Source: Salinibaculum rarum (lineage in GTDB: Archaea; Halobacteriota; Halobacteria; Halobacteriales; Haloarculaceae). Taken from it: 64,000 nt of DNA. The notes beneath the pieces are model-generated. The model was not told the origin of the DNA, made no database searches, and worked only from the letters and a program-made list of their open reading frames with translations. Both the position numbers and the translations under genes were made by a program. The stretch spans positions 1,984,001-2,048,000 of the forward strand of contig NZ_CP129992.1 in the NCBI RefSeq assembly GCF_030505615.1, written 5' to 3'. This document shows, in pieces, positions 28,145-36,263 of the stretch. How positions within the stretch are numbered: position 1 is the stretch's first letter; each line of letters begins with the position of its first letter.

Positions 28145-29389
28145 TCAGGCGCGGTCGAGCGTGACACGGAAGTCCGCACCGCCGCGGTCGCTGTCCCGGA
28201 CCTCGACGGTTCCGCCGTAGGATTCGGTCAGGGCGCGAGCCAGCCCCATCCCGAGTCCGGTGCCGTCGCTCTCGGGCCCTTTCTTCCCCATCTGGAATAT
28301 CTCGTCGCGGATTTCGTCGGCGACGCCTGCCCCGTCGTCGGCGAATCCGACGACGACGGTATCCGGGGTCGGCTCTTCGGCGTACACGTCGACGGCAATC
28401 TCGCCGTCGTTGTGGACCGCGGCGTTCGAGAGGATGTTCGTGAAAATCGAGTCGAGCAAATCGCCCGCGAAGACCTGATAGTCGAAGTCGGCGGGGTCGT
28501 ACTCGACCGTGAGTCGGTCGAACTTGAGGCCAACGTTCTCGACGACGTCCGTGAGAATTGGTTCGAGGGCGCGCGATTCCAGGTTGCCGTCCCGTTCGAG
28601 CGTCTTGACGAGGTCGCCGACGCGGTCGATGAGGTCCGCCGCGTCGGTCGCCGTCTGGTTTATTTTCCCGGCGTACTCCGTGAGTTGCTCGTCGTCTTCG
28701 ACGAGTCCCAGTATCGCGTCGGAGAACCCGGCGATGACCTGCAGGTCGTTGCCCAGGTCGTGTCGAAGCAGGCGGTCGTAGACCTCTATCAACTCTTTTC
28801 GTTTCTCCAGGTCGTTGCGAGCGCGTTCGAGTCGCTCGCGCGCCCGAATGTTGTTGACGGCAGTCGCGACGTGGTCGGCCAGGTACTCCAGTGGCTTGAC
28901 GTGGTGTTCCTCGACGCGCCCGAGCGCGTCCCAACGGGCGGTCATGATGACGCCGACCTCGCCTATCTCCTGGCTGTAGACACTCGGTGCGGCGATGGTG
29001 AGCCCACTTTCCGGCTCCTCGATACCGAGGTCGGCTGCGCTGACGACGACGGTATCTTCTGTCGTGTACTCGACGTTGGTCGCGGCATCCGGCAGGATGA
29101 CTGTCTTGCCCGTCTCGTATGCGTGCTGTGCAATCGCAGACGCCTCGTCCCCGGCCGAAAGTCCGGGAGACATACTCTCGAGAACGCGAAGCTCTCCCTG
29201 ATAGACTTCCGTGACTGTGGGTGATGGGTGTCCATCCATGACGTGGACGGACGCCTCCAGTGCGTACGTTCCGACTTCCTCGACCGTGTCACTCTGGTTC
29301 AGTTCACGGCTGTACTTCACGAGTTGCCCGACCGTTCGTGCAGTTTTACTATCGTCACGACGCGATTTAGAGTGTTCGTCAGATGCCAT
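28145..29389 (-). CDS. GAF-domain sensor histidine kinase
   Basis: Soluble histidine kinase of 414 residues. A GAF-like sensory domain occupies about residues 35-190 (HVMDGHPSPTVTEVY through LEYLADHVATAVNNI). A short coiled coil (ARERLERARNDLEKRKELIEV) links it to the H-box LLRHDLGNDLQVIAG (about residue 215). The ATPase has the N-box TNILSNAAVHN, G1 ADDGAGV, and GTGLGMGLARAL with GGADFRVTL at the end. The GAF ligand and the partner regulator are unknown, and no response regulator is adjacent. The ATG at 29389 is preceded by an AT-rich stretch (ttatagtcc / gtaaaaaacgg) that may hold the promoter. Confidence 0.9.
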   Translation of the reverse strand: MASDEHSKSRRDDSKTARTVGQLVKYSRELNQSDTVEEVGTYALEASVHVMDGHPSPTVTEVYQGELRVLESMSPGLSAGDEASAIAQHAYETGKTVILPDAATNVEYTTEDTVVVSAADLGIEEPESGLTIAAPSVYSQEIGEVGVIMTARWDALGRVEEHHVKPLEYLADHVATAVNNIRARERLERARNDLEKRKELIEVYDRLLRHDLGNDLQVIAGFSDAILGLVEDDEQLTEYAGKINQTATDAADLIDRVGDLVKTLERDGNLESRALEPILTDVVENVGLKFDRLTVEYDPADFDYQVFAGDLLDSIFTNILSNAAVHNDGEIAVDVYAEEPTPDTVVVGFADDGAGVADEIRDEIFQMGKKGPESDGTGLGMGLARALTESYGGTVEVRDSDRGGADFRVTLDRA

Positions 29390-29501
29390 TATAGTCCACT
29401 GGAGAGGTAAGTAGCGTAAAAAACGGCATCCGTATAAAAAACCGTTTCGCCGATTTCGGCTGTCGATACTCGAAGTGTCGGGCTACAATGCGCTGCCGAT
29501 A

Positions 29502-30569
29502 TCATTCCAGTCTGTACCGCAACAGCGCCGCGATGCCACCGAGGTTACGCAGTTGTTGGCCGGGCGCAAACTCCCCGGAGAAGACGGTGACCTCACCGCC
29601 TTTCTGTTCGACAGTCTCGATGACGGTGTCGGCGTCGATGTCCCAGTCGCCCTCGCCGCCACGCTCTGCACGCAGTCGGTCGTCGAGAACGAGCAACTGC
29701 TCGACGGCGCCGTAGTCGGCCGCTTTCGCCACCTGCTCGGGACCGTAGGCGACTTTCGTGCCCTCGGCGATGCGACCGGTGAGTTCGTCGATGAGTTCCG
29801 ACTCCTCGGCGATGCGGGTCTCTTTCTGGACTTCGTCGACGGCACCGCGCTTGAGGACTTCGTGGACGCCGCGGTCACCGACGCTGCTTGTGTCGACGGT
29901 GGTGATTTTCTCGGTCAGGCCCTGGGTGTTCTCCTCGATGTAATCGAGCGCGTCCTGTTTCGTGAAGCCGGGGCCGGCGAGGATAATCGCCTCCACGTCG
30001 AGACGCTTTAGCACGGCAGTGAGGTCCGCGAACAGTTCCGAACGCGGTTGGGCGTAGTCGCCTTTGCCGGTCGGCGCGGTGATGGTCGCCCGTTCCTCGA
30101 CGCCGTACTGGGCGACGGTGTGGACGTGTGCTTCGCCTTCTTCGACGGTGGCGATTGCCACGTCGGGGTTTTCCGTCGCCTCGACGGCGTCCTCGATGCG
30201 GTCGAGTTGGTCCGGTTTCCAGCGCTTCTCGACTGTCAGTTCTTCCCGTTCTTCGACGTTGATAGTGTGGTGGAGGCCGAGCTGGTCCTCGCGTGAACAG
30301 TCGGTGATGGTCCCGCCAACGCGGAGTCGGTTTGCGAACTTCGCGAACTCGACGTCTTCGACATCGAGTGCGAGCCAGAGGTGCTCGCGCTCGCCGCCGG
30401 TGTCACGGAGTTGCTCGTCGTTGCGCTGGATGCGTCGCGTGGTGTCGCCCGCGACGCGGTCACCCGGCTCGATGACGTGTGAGAGATGCCAGAGGTCGTC
30501 GAGGCTCTCGGGCACGAGCGTCAATCGCTCACGCCCACCTTCGACGGTCTGCCGGTCGGCAATGCGCAT
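29502..30569 (-). CDS. pelA: mRNA surveillance protein pelota
   Basis: 355 residues from the ATG at 30569 ([12 protein letters not shown]), the normal pelota length. The frame runs upstream to 30674 but those residues are not part of the family. Pelota resembles release factor aRF1 but lacks the GGQ loop. With an EF1A-like GTPase it frees stalled ribosomes on broken or non-stop mRNAs. Seen: N-terminal Sm-like domain with [21 protein letters not shown], the central domain with [15 protein letters not shown], and the C-terminal aRF1-like domain ending [18 protein letters not shown]-like element TATTTATAC (reading - strand) lies at 30631-30642. Confidence 0.95.
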   Translation of the reverse strand: MRIADRQTVEGGRERLTLVPESLDDLWHLSHVIEPGDRVAGDTTRRIQRNDEQLRDTGGEREHLWLALDVEDVEFAKFANRLRVGGTITDCSREDQLGLHHTINVEEREELTVEKRWKPDQLDRIEDAVEATENPDVAIATVEEGEAHVHTVAQYGVEERATITAPTGKGDYAQPRSELFADLTAVLKRLDVEAIILAGPGFTKQDALDYIEENTQGLTEKITTVDTSSVGDRGVHEVLKRGAVDEVQKETRIAEESELIDELTGRIAEGTKVAYGPEQVAKAADYGAVEQLLVLDDRLRAERGGEGDWDIDADTVIETVEQKGGEVTVFSGEFAPGQQLRNLGGIAALLRYRLE

Positions 30570-30999
30570 GCGCCGGTCTCCGCGCTTTTCGGATAAGTGG
30601 CTACTGGTCGCGGCCGCAGGTCGGACCGTCGTATAAATACCTTTCCCAGAGTTGTCGTTCCAGAAACTCCTCATCGGGACTCTTTATATCCGATGTTGTA
30701 CGAGAGGATGCGATGGATGGACTCCCCTGCGGATGGTTGGTCGCCATCGCACCGAGCATGGCAGTCTCATCGTCGCCCAGTCTACCCCGCTGACGCGACG
30801 AGGGCTGGTCCCTCTCCGAGGGACCCGACCCGCCTCGTGTGGGGACGTGCGACAGCACCCGCCGCTCTGGTGGCCACAACGCCTGCCCCCCGCTGACTGT
30901 CTCTGACAGCCTGCACCTGCCGGCCACTGCGGCCCTCCATCGCGATTCAGACAGGCGCCGACCATCGTTCTCAAATCCCTCGCGCTGCTATTCACGGCT
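30570..30999. other. 430-bp gap with two promoters and strong hairpins; candidate structured RNA
   Basis: No credible protein gene. gtataaatacc at 30631-30642 reads as a TATA box for pelota on the - strand. TTTATAT at 30683-30689 is a TATA box pointing right, predicting a start near 30712. Downstream lie an 8-bp stem (30709-30716 with 30744-30751) and a nested hairpin: outer stem 30798-30803 with 30833-30838, inner stem 30807-30814 with 30818-30825. A 5-bp stem (30897-30901 with 30905-30909) follows. The transcript could be a long leader of the glycosylase gene at 31000 or a separate RNA. I see no SRP or RNase P signature. Confidence 0.4.
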
Positions 31000-31578
31000 G
31001 TGTCTCGCGAGGCTGCCGACTACCTGCGAACGGACCCTGTACTTGCACCGCTCGTCGAGGAACACGGCCCCCTGGAGCTGGCGCCGGCCGAAGACATCTT
31101 CGAGCGGTTCGTCGTCTCCATCGTCCGCCAGCAGGTGTCGATGGACGCCGCGGCGGCCATCCGGGAGCGACTGTTCGATCGGGTGGAAGTGACACCGGCC
31201 GGGATTCTGGCCACAGACGCCGAGATGCTCCGGGACGCTGGACTCTCGGCAGCGAAAGTCGAGTACGTGAACGCAGTGGCCGAACGCTTTGCCGACCGGG
31301 GATACGACCGTGCGTACTTTGCCGACCACTCCGACGAGGACGTTCTCGCCGAACTCACCGAGATTCACGGGGTCGGCCCCTGGACCGCGAAGATGTTCCT
31401 GCTCTTCTGTCTGGGTCGCCCGGACGTCTTCCCCGTCGAGGACCTCGGCGTTCGCCAGGGGATGAGCGCCGTCGTGGACTCGGAGCTAACCCGTGCACAG
31501 ATGCGCGAGCGGGCGACTGACTGGCAGCCCTACCGGTCGTACGCTTCGCTGTATCTCTGGCGGGCCGCTGACGGGTGA
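31000..31578 (+). CDS. HhH-GPD DNA glycosylase, 3-methyladenine (AlkA-like) type
   Basis: 192-residue base-excision glycosylase that removes alkylated bases. The helix-hairpin-helix reads EIHGVGPWTAKMFLLFCLG and the catalytic Asp is in PVEDLGVRQGM (about residue 147). The first conserved helix region is FVVSIVRQQVSMDAA. It lacks the N-terminal TBP-like domain of E. coli AlkA, so it is the compact form. The GTG at 31000 is the start. A TATA-like box more than 300 bp upstream is the only clear one, so a long structured leader is possible. Confidence 0.9.
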   Translation: MSREAADYLRTDPVLAPLVEEHGPLELAPAEDIFERFVVSIVRQQVSMDAAAAIRERLFDRVEVTPAGILATDAEMLRDAGLSAAKVEYVNAVAERFADRGYDRAYFADHSDEDVLAELTEIHGVGPWTAKMFLLFCLGRPDVFPVEDLGVRQGMSAVVDSELTRAQMRERATDWQPYRSYASLYLWRAADG

Positions 31579-31662
31579 CCGACCGCGGAGCACGGCCCGT
31601 GAACGACCCACCCAGTTTAGTCCCTCGCCGCCGAACAGTCACGCACAACGCGGTCTGCTCTG

Positions 31663-32010
31663 ATGGCTCGCTACGAAACTACCGTCGAGGACGGCACGAT
31701 TTACGTCGGGACGGCCGACGGTCCACTGGAGGTCGGCACCGTCGAGGACGCCGTCGACACTGTCGGCGGGCCGTCCTGGACGATTGTCTACTCCGAGGAG
31801 GAACGGGACCGACACCCCGAACTTGACACCTCCGACGAGGGATTGACTGTCGACGTAGTGGACATGCTGCGGGCGATGACCCACTCCGAGCGGTTCGTCG
31901 AGACGCTGGCCGCACAGCCCGCGGACCCGCCGGCCGACGACGACATCTCCCCGCGATTGGGACTGCTCGTCGGCAAACTGCTGAACAATCTCGAAAGCGG
32001 ACTGGACTGA
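31663..32010 (+). CDS. conserved haloarchaeal protein of unknown function
   Basis: 115 residues from the ATG at 31663. The sequence is soluble and acidic, with an N-terminal beta-rich part (YETTVEDGTIYVGTADGPLEVG), a central SWTIVYSEEERDRHP and a C-terminal helix (LGLLVGKLLNNLESGLD). No motif or family recognised with certainty. Separated by 84 bp from the glycosylase on the same strand, possibly its operon partner. Confidence 0.65.
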   Translation: MARYETTVEDGTIYVGTADGPLEVGTVEDAVDTVGGPSWTIVYSEEERDRHPELDTSDEGLTVDVVDMLRAMTHSERFVETLAAQPADPPADDDISPRLGLLVGKLLNNLESGLD

Positions 32011-32232
32011 GACCTAACTGGGGCGGCGCCGCTGGCAGGAGAGTACGTTCTGGCACTCCGATAGCTGTGGCTCGTGAGTATTGAACAGACGGGGTAGGTC
32101 GGCCAGCAGTAACCACACGCCGAAACGCGGGCCGAAAGGTACTGACTGACCGTGCCGTCTACACTTACTTCTCTTCCGTTGCTACAAGACACCTCCGATA
32201 CACGCGGGTCCCGGATACCGGACTGTGACGGC

Positions 32233-33519
32233 TCATTCGAAGTCCCACAGCGACTGCTGACCCTCGATTTCCCCCGACCGCTGGCTCTCAGGAGCGTCCA
32301 CAGAGTCTGCTTCGTTGGCCATCCCATTGTTCTCGGAACCGCCGTCCCCGTCTACATCCGCGCTGGTTTCCCAGCCGTCGAGACTCGCCTGGTCTTCCTC
32401 GGTAAATTGCAGGTTCGAGACGCGGACGCCCAGTTTGCGGACCCGGTCGTCGGCAAACTCTGTCAGCAGGTCCAGCGCGACCGACTCCACCAGGTCGGCG
32501 TCTTCGATTGGTCCTGGTAGCGAGCGCGCTCGCGTGTGTACGTCGAACGGCGGTGTCACCACCTTGATACCGATGGTCTGGTACAGCGCCCCCTCCCGCT
32601 GTGCACGCTCTGCCACGTCGGCTGCGAGGGCGCGCACGCGGTCGCGTTTGGCCTCCGTCGATGCGGTCGGTTCCGTGAACGCCGACTCGCGGTTGAGGCT
32701 CTTTGGCTGGCCCTTCGGCTCGACGGGCCGGGTGTCCTCGCCGCGGGCGAAGCGATAGACCTCAAGGCCGCGTTCGCCAAAGCGCTCCTCGATGCGTGTC
32801 GCATCCGCTGTGGCGAGGTCGCCTGCCGTCTCGATACCCATCTCGCGAAACTCGCTTGCCGTGACCGGACCGACGCCGTGGACGCGCTCAACGGAGAGGG
32901 GAGCCAGAAACGACCGAACGTCGCCCGGTTCGACGACGACCAGCCCGTCCGGTTTGTCGTGGTCGCTGGCGACTTTGGCCGCGCTCATCGCGGGTGCGAT
33001 ACCGATGCTTGCGGTGACGCCCACCTCGTCGTCGATGCGCGATTTGAGCCTGCGACCGAACGAGCGAACGTCCCCGTCCCAGTCTATCCGGTCGGTCACG
33101 TCCAGATACGCCTCGTCGATGCTGACCTCTCTGACCCTGTCGGCCTCGTCGTGGAGAATCGCCTTCACGTCTGCGGCGATCGATTCGTAGAAGTCCAGGT
33201 CGACCGGCCGATAGAAGCCGGCCTCGTCGACGCTCAGCGACGGGTCTTTCGCGGCGTCGACTTTCCGCGGGAGCGCGTCGAGTGCCTCGGAGATTGCCTG
33301 TGCCGACTCGACGCCGAACTCGCGGGCCTCGTAGCTCGCTGTGGCGACTGCCCCGTGTGACTCGTCGGCTTCGTACCCCATGCCGACAACGACCGGTTCG
33401 CCCCGGAGCGGCGGCTCACGGAGGCGTTCGCACGCGGCGTAGAAACAGTCCATATCGACGTGACACACGACCCGCTCGCTGTCGTCGCTCACTCCCGGCA
33501 ACGTCTCGTGCCGGCCCAT
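32233..33519 (-). CDS. dinB: Y-family DNA polymerase IV (DinB) with C-terminal PIP box
   Basis: Translesion polymerase of 428 residues. The metal-binding motifs CHVDMDCFYAAC and EVSIDEAYLDVT hold the catalytic acidic residues. GVTASIGIAPAMSAAKVASDHDKPDG is the classic Y-family finger and palm signature, and ERVHGVGPVTA is the helix-hairpin-helix. The little-finger domain follows, then a disordered acidic linker. The last eight residues, QQSLWDFE, match the PCNA-interacting pattern Q-x2-[ILM]-x2-[FY], so it should ride on the sliding clamp. ATG at 33519. Monocistronic, with a 239-bp region upstream. Confidence 0.94.
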   Translation of the reverse strand: MGRHETLPGVSDDSERVVCHVDMDCFYAACERLREPPLRGEPVVVGMGYEADESHGAVATASYEAREFGVESAQAISEALDALPRKVDAAKDPSLSVDEAGFYRPVDLDFYESIAADVKAILHDEADRVREVSIDEAYLDVTDRIDWDGDVRSFGRRLKSRIDDEVGVTASIGIAPAMSAAKVASDHDKPDGLVVVEPGDVRSFLAPLSVERVHGVGPVTASEFREMGIETAGDLATADATRIEERFGERGLEVYRFARGEDTRPVEPKGQPKSLNRESAFTEPTASTEAKRDRVRALAADVAERAQREGALYQTIGIKVVTPPFDVHTRARSLPGPIEDADLVESVALDLLTEFADDRVRKLGVRVSNLQFTEEDQASLDGWETSADVDGDGGSENNGMANEADSVDAPESQRSGEIEGQQSLWDFE

Positions 33520-33690
33520 ACCGACGGCACGGGCTGGGTGGTGTTAAGCGGTTCTCTCCGAGGAATCGAACGCAAAAGTGCCACGGTGTAGCCGGCCGGG
33601 CCTACACCGGGCGCGTTGCCTGGACTGCGGTGCCAATTGACTGTAACGGCCGACGGTCGTTCCCGCCGGAAGCCCCGCTCACCAGGGCTT

Positions 33691-33732
33691 CACCCGTATG
33701 TTAACGCCTATCACACTTAACCGTTACGGGTG
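33691..33732. repeat. interrupted inverted repeat between two - strand genes
   Basis: CACCCG (33691-33696) and TAACG (33702-33706) mirror CGTTA (33722-33726) and CGGGTG (33727-33732), giving 11 pairs with a 5-nt bulge on the left and a 15-nt loop. It lies 27 bp past the stop of the small zinc protein gene (33759) and about 170 bp before the dinB start. It could be a terminator hairpin or a regulator site; neither can be decided here. Confidence 0.4.
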
Positions 33733-33758
33733 TTTTGACAGTATGACATCGCCGCCGC

Positions 33759-33995
33759 TCACTCGAAGTTCCCGACCTGCTCCATCTGTCGGACGAAACA
33801 GCTCGGACTACAGTAGCGCTCGGTTCGGGCCTCGCGGCCGCCACCGGCCGGCAGAACGTGTTCGACCCGTTCGCCGCCTCCTTCTTCCGCGAGCGTGCCC
33901 CCGCAGAAACAACAGGTCGGCTGGTTCGGTGTCGATTCGGTCTGGCGCTGGCTGGCCAGCAACTGGCCCCGGTGTGTCGGGTCGTGAACTCCCAT
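33759..33995 (-). CDS. small zinc-binding protein
   Basis: 78 residues from the ATG at 33995. Two cysteine pairs, CCFCGG (Cys28/Cys31, with an extra Cys29) and YCSPSC (Cys62/Cys66), suggest one zinc site of the treble-clef type seen in MYND- and TRASH-like fingers. The stretch between the pairs is Gly/Glu-rich (EEGGGERVEHVLPAGGG). Related small proteins with YCSPSC are common in haloarchaea; function unknown. It is divergent from the zinc-ribbon gene at 34140, with a 144-bp shared upstream region. Confidence 0.65.
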   Translation of the reverse strand: MGVHDPTHRGQLLASQRQTESTPNQPTCCFCGGTLAEEGGGERVEHVLPAGGGREARTERYCSPSCFVRQMEQVGNFE

Positions 33996-34139
33996 CTGTG
34001 TACCTCCCAGCACGCACTGTGGCGTGTTACCATCCGATTGTCAGCCCCTGCTCTTAGTTGTTCGTCAGACACGGGACACCGAAACCGAAGGCGACACTTT
34101 CGAGACAGTGGCCGCCGTCGAGTCGACAACGACCCGCCA

Positions 34140-34505
34140 ATGACTATCGAGCAAAGCGACAGGCCGTGTCCGGACTGCGACCATCCGATGCAAGTCATCT
34201 ACGTAACCGAACTCAAACAGGTCGTCTCCGGGTGGGCCTGTCCGGAGTGTGGGTACCTCGCCTCGGAAAAGAACGGCGTCGAAGACAGCGTCGAGAAACC
34301 CGTCTCACGGGAGTACCTGCTTCGTATCGAACGGCCCCTCTCCGACGACGACGTGCGTAACCCGCTGGCGAGCGTCGAAGACGAATTTCGCGCCCGGGCA
34401 CGCGCCGAGATGGCCGACGACGAGGTGTGGCTTCTCATCGACCCCGATGAGGACCGTATCGTCGACGCGCGACTGGGCGACGACGTCGAAGAATCCGACT
34501 CCTGA
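34140..34505 (+). CDS. zinc-ribbon protein, unknown function
   Basis: 121 residues from the ATG at 34140. The N-terminus is a zinc ribbon: CPDC (10-13) and CPECGY (34-39), separated by the beta hairpin MQVIYVTELKQVVSGWA. The remaining two thirds are acidic and helical (SREYLLRIERPLSDDDV through EVWLLIDPDEDRIVDARL). Not assigned to a named family. Convergent with menD (10 bp between stops). An open frame upstream to 33858 lacks a plausible start. Confidence 0.7.
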   Translation: MTIEQSDRPCPDCDHPMQVIYVTELKQVVSGWACPECGYLASEKNGVEDSVEKPVSREYLLRIERPLSDDDVRNPLASVEDEFRARARAEMADDEVWLLIDPDEDRIVDARLGDDVEESDS

Positions 34506-34514
34506 CCTGCGTTC

Positions 34515-36263
34515 CTACACCTGCTCGCAGACTCGGTCGTGGAATCGCTCGCGGAACCGGTGACTCTCCTCGCCGTCCGTCTGGAGTTCGATGACGGTCG
34601 TGGTCCCGTCGCCGACGGACGACTCGAAAGCGTCGAGGAACGCAGCACGGCCATCGACGCGCTCGAACGAGAGGTCATACAGGTCTTCAGTCGCCTCGAA
34701 ATCGAGGCCGTGGGGCGTCTCGAAGTGCTCGGTAAAGGGCGGGTCGAAGTCCTCGATGGGGAGGATATGGAAGATGCCGCCGCCGTCGTTGTTGACGAGG
34801 ACGATAGTAGCGTCGACGTCACAGCGCGCGAGCGCGAGCAGGCCGTTCATGTCGTGGTAGTACGCGATGTCACCGGTGACGAGCACCAGCGGGTCGTCGG
34901 TGGCACTCCCGGCGCCCAGCGCCGTCGACGTGATGCCGTCGATGCCGCTGACTCCGCGATTGCCGTACGCCGACAGCGCCGCCGGCCGTGGCCGGCCGAA
35001 GCGGTCCAGGTCACGGACGGGCATGCTGTTCGAGACGAACAACGTCGTCGGGTCCGGACAGTGCGTGGCCACGTCGTGGAGGATCGCCCCTTCGAAGTAC
35101 GATTCCTCGCAGGCGTCCTCGACTACGTCCCAGTAGCGCGATTCCGCTCGCTCGAAGCGCTTGCGCCACGCTGGGTTGCCGGTCGTATCGACGACGTCCG
35201 CCAGGTCCGAGAGGACCGCAGAGGGGTCTGCGACGACGTGGTCGGTCGCGGTAAACTCCGCTTCCGGCCAGTCACCGGCAGGGTCGACGACCAGTTGTCG
35301 CGCGTCCGAATCGCGGAGGTACTGTCGGAGTACTTTCGAAGTCGGCGAGAACCCGGTCCGGACGACGACGTCCGGGTCGGGCCAGTCGACGCCGTCGAGA
35401 TACGAGTCGTACCCGCCACAGACCGTCGCCGAGTCGACGTGTGCGCCAAAGCGATGTCCCGAAAGCGGGTCCGCCAGCACGGGAACGCCCGTCGCCTCGG
35501 TGAACGCACGGAGTGCGTCCCGGGAGGGAGTCGGGCCGTCCGAGGGGCCACAGACGAGCAGGCCCCGGTCGGCAGTCTCGAGGAGCGCGCCAAATCGCCG
35601 CAGGTCGGCCTCCTCTAGTCTCGCGGTGCCGGTCGTCGTGGTGACGAACGGCCCGTCGCGCCCCGTCGCTGCCAGCGGCGCGTCCGTCGCGAAGGAGTCT
35701 GGCACGTCGCCGGGTACTTCGGTCGGCTCCAGCGGTTTGCGGAAGGGAACGTTCAGGTGGACCGGTCCCGCCGGGGTTTCGGTCGCGTCACGGACCGCGC
35801 GGGCGGCAGTCACCCGGAGCGAGCGGAGTTTCCGCGCGTCGGCTTCCGGCTCCGGGAGTGTGCGGTACGCCCGGACGGCGTCGCCGTAGAGGTGTTCCTG
35901 TCTGGTCGTCTGGTTCGCGCCGCTGTCCTGCAACTCGGGCGGGCGGTCCGCGGTCAAAAGCAAGAGTGGGACGCGACTCTCGCTGGCTTCCAGCACCGCG
36001 GGGTGGAAGTTCGCCGCCGCAGTCCCGGAGGTACAGACGACGGCCGTCACGTCACCGGTCCGACGGGCACGCCCAAGCGCGAAGAAGGCACTCGACCGCT
36101 CGTCGAGATGGGAGAACACGTCGATGTCGGGGTGGTCGGCGAAGGCGACGGTCAGCGGCGTCGAACGACTGCCCGGGGAGAGACAGACCGCGTCGACGCC
36201 TGCGGCGGCGAGTTCGTCGGCGAGTGTCTGTCCCCACAGCGTGTTGCGGTTGGGCGCGGTCAT
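34515..36263 (-). CDS. menD: SEPHCHC synthase (MenD)
   Basis: Thiamine-diphosphate enzyme of menaquinone synthesis that joins 2-oxoglutarate to isochorismate. 582 residues from the ATG at 36263. ThDP family marks: the N-terminal CLSPGSRSTPLTVAF, VCTSGTAAANFHPAVLEA, the catalytic-type Glu in HLDERSSAFFALG, and the diphosphate-binding motif GDIAYYHDMNGLLAL...TIVLVNNDGGGIF. It is translationally coupled to menF: the menF stop and menD start share ATGA. The rest of the men pathway (menE, menC, menB, menA) is not in the window. Confidence 0.95.
   Translation of the reverse strand: MTAPNRNTLWGQTLADELAAAGVDAVCLSPGSRSTPLTVAFADHPDIDVFSHLDERSSAFFALGRARRTGDVTAVVCTSGTAAANFHPAVLEASESRVPLLLLTADRPPELQDSGANQTTRQEHLYGDAVRAYRTLPEPEADARKLRSLRVTAARAVRDATETPAGPVHLNVPFRKPLEPTEVPGDVPDSFATDAPLAATGRDGPFVTTTTGTARLEEADLRRFGALLETADRGLLVCGPSDGPTPSRDALRAFTEATGVPVLADPLSGHRFGAHVDSATVCGGYDSYLDGVDWPDPDVVVRTGFSPTSKVLRQYLRDSDARQLVVDPAGDWPEAEFTATDHVVADPSAVLSDLADVVDTTGNPAWRKRFERAESRYWDVVEDACEESYFEGAILHDVATHCPDPTTLFVSNSMPVRDLDRFGRPRPAALSAYGNRGVSGIDGITSTALGAGSATDDPLVLVTGDIAYYHDMNGLLALARCDVDATIVLVNNDGGGIFHILPIEDFDPPFTEHFETPHGLDFEATEDLYDLSFERVDGRAAFLDAFESSVGDGTTTVIELQTDGEESHRFRERFHDRVCEQV

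Noticed and set aside
30601..30927. 108-codon - strand open frame upstream of pelota
   Set aside because: It crosses the pelota TATA box and strong hairpins, and has no recognisable domain or clear start.
30690..30999. SRP (7S) RNA or RNase P RNA in the pelota/AlkA gap
   Set aside because: I looked on both strands for the SRP helix-8 core (GGAAG-type loop with AGCAGC) and the RNase P GAGGAAAG and ACAGAA motifs and saw neither.
32011..32232. A gene in the 222-bp gap before dinB's stop
   Set aside because: Short frames here have no start, motif or codon pattern; I see nothing supportable.
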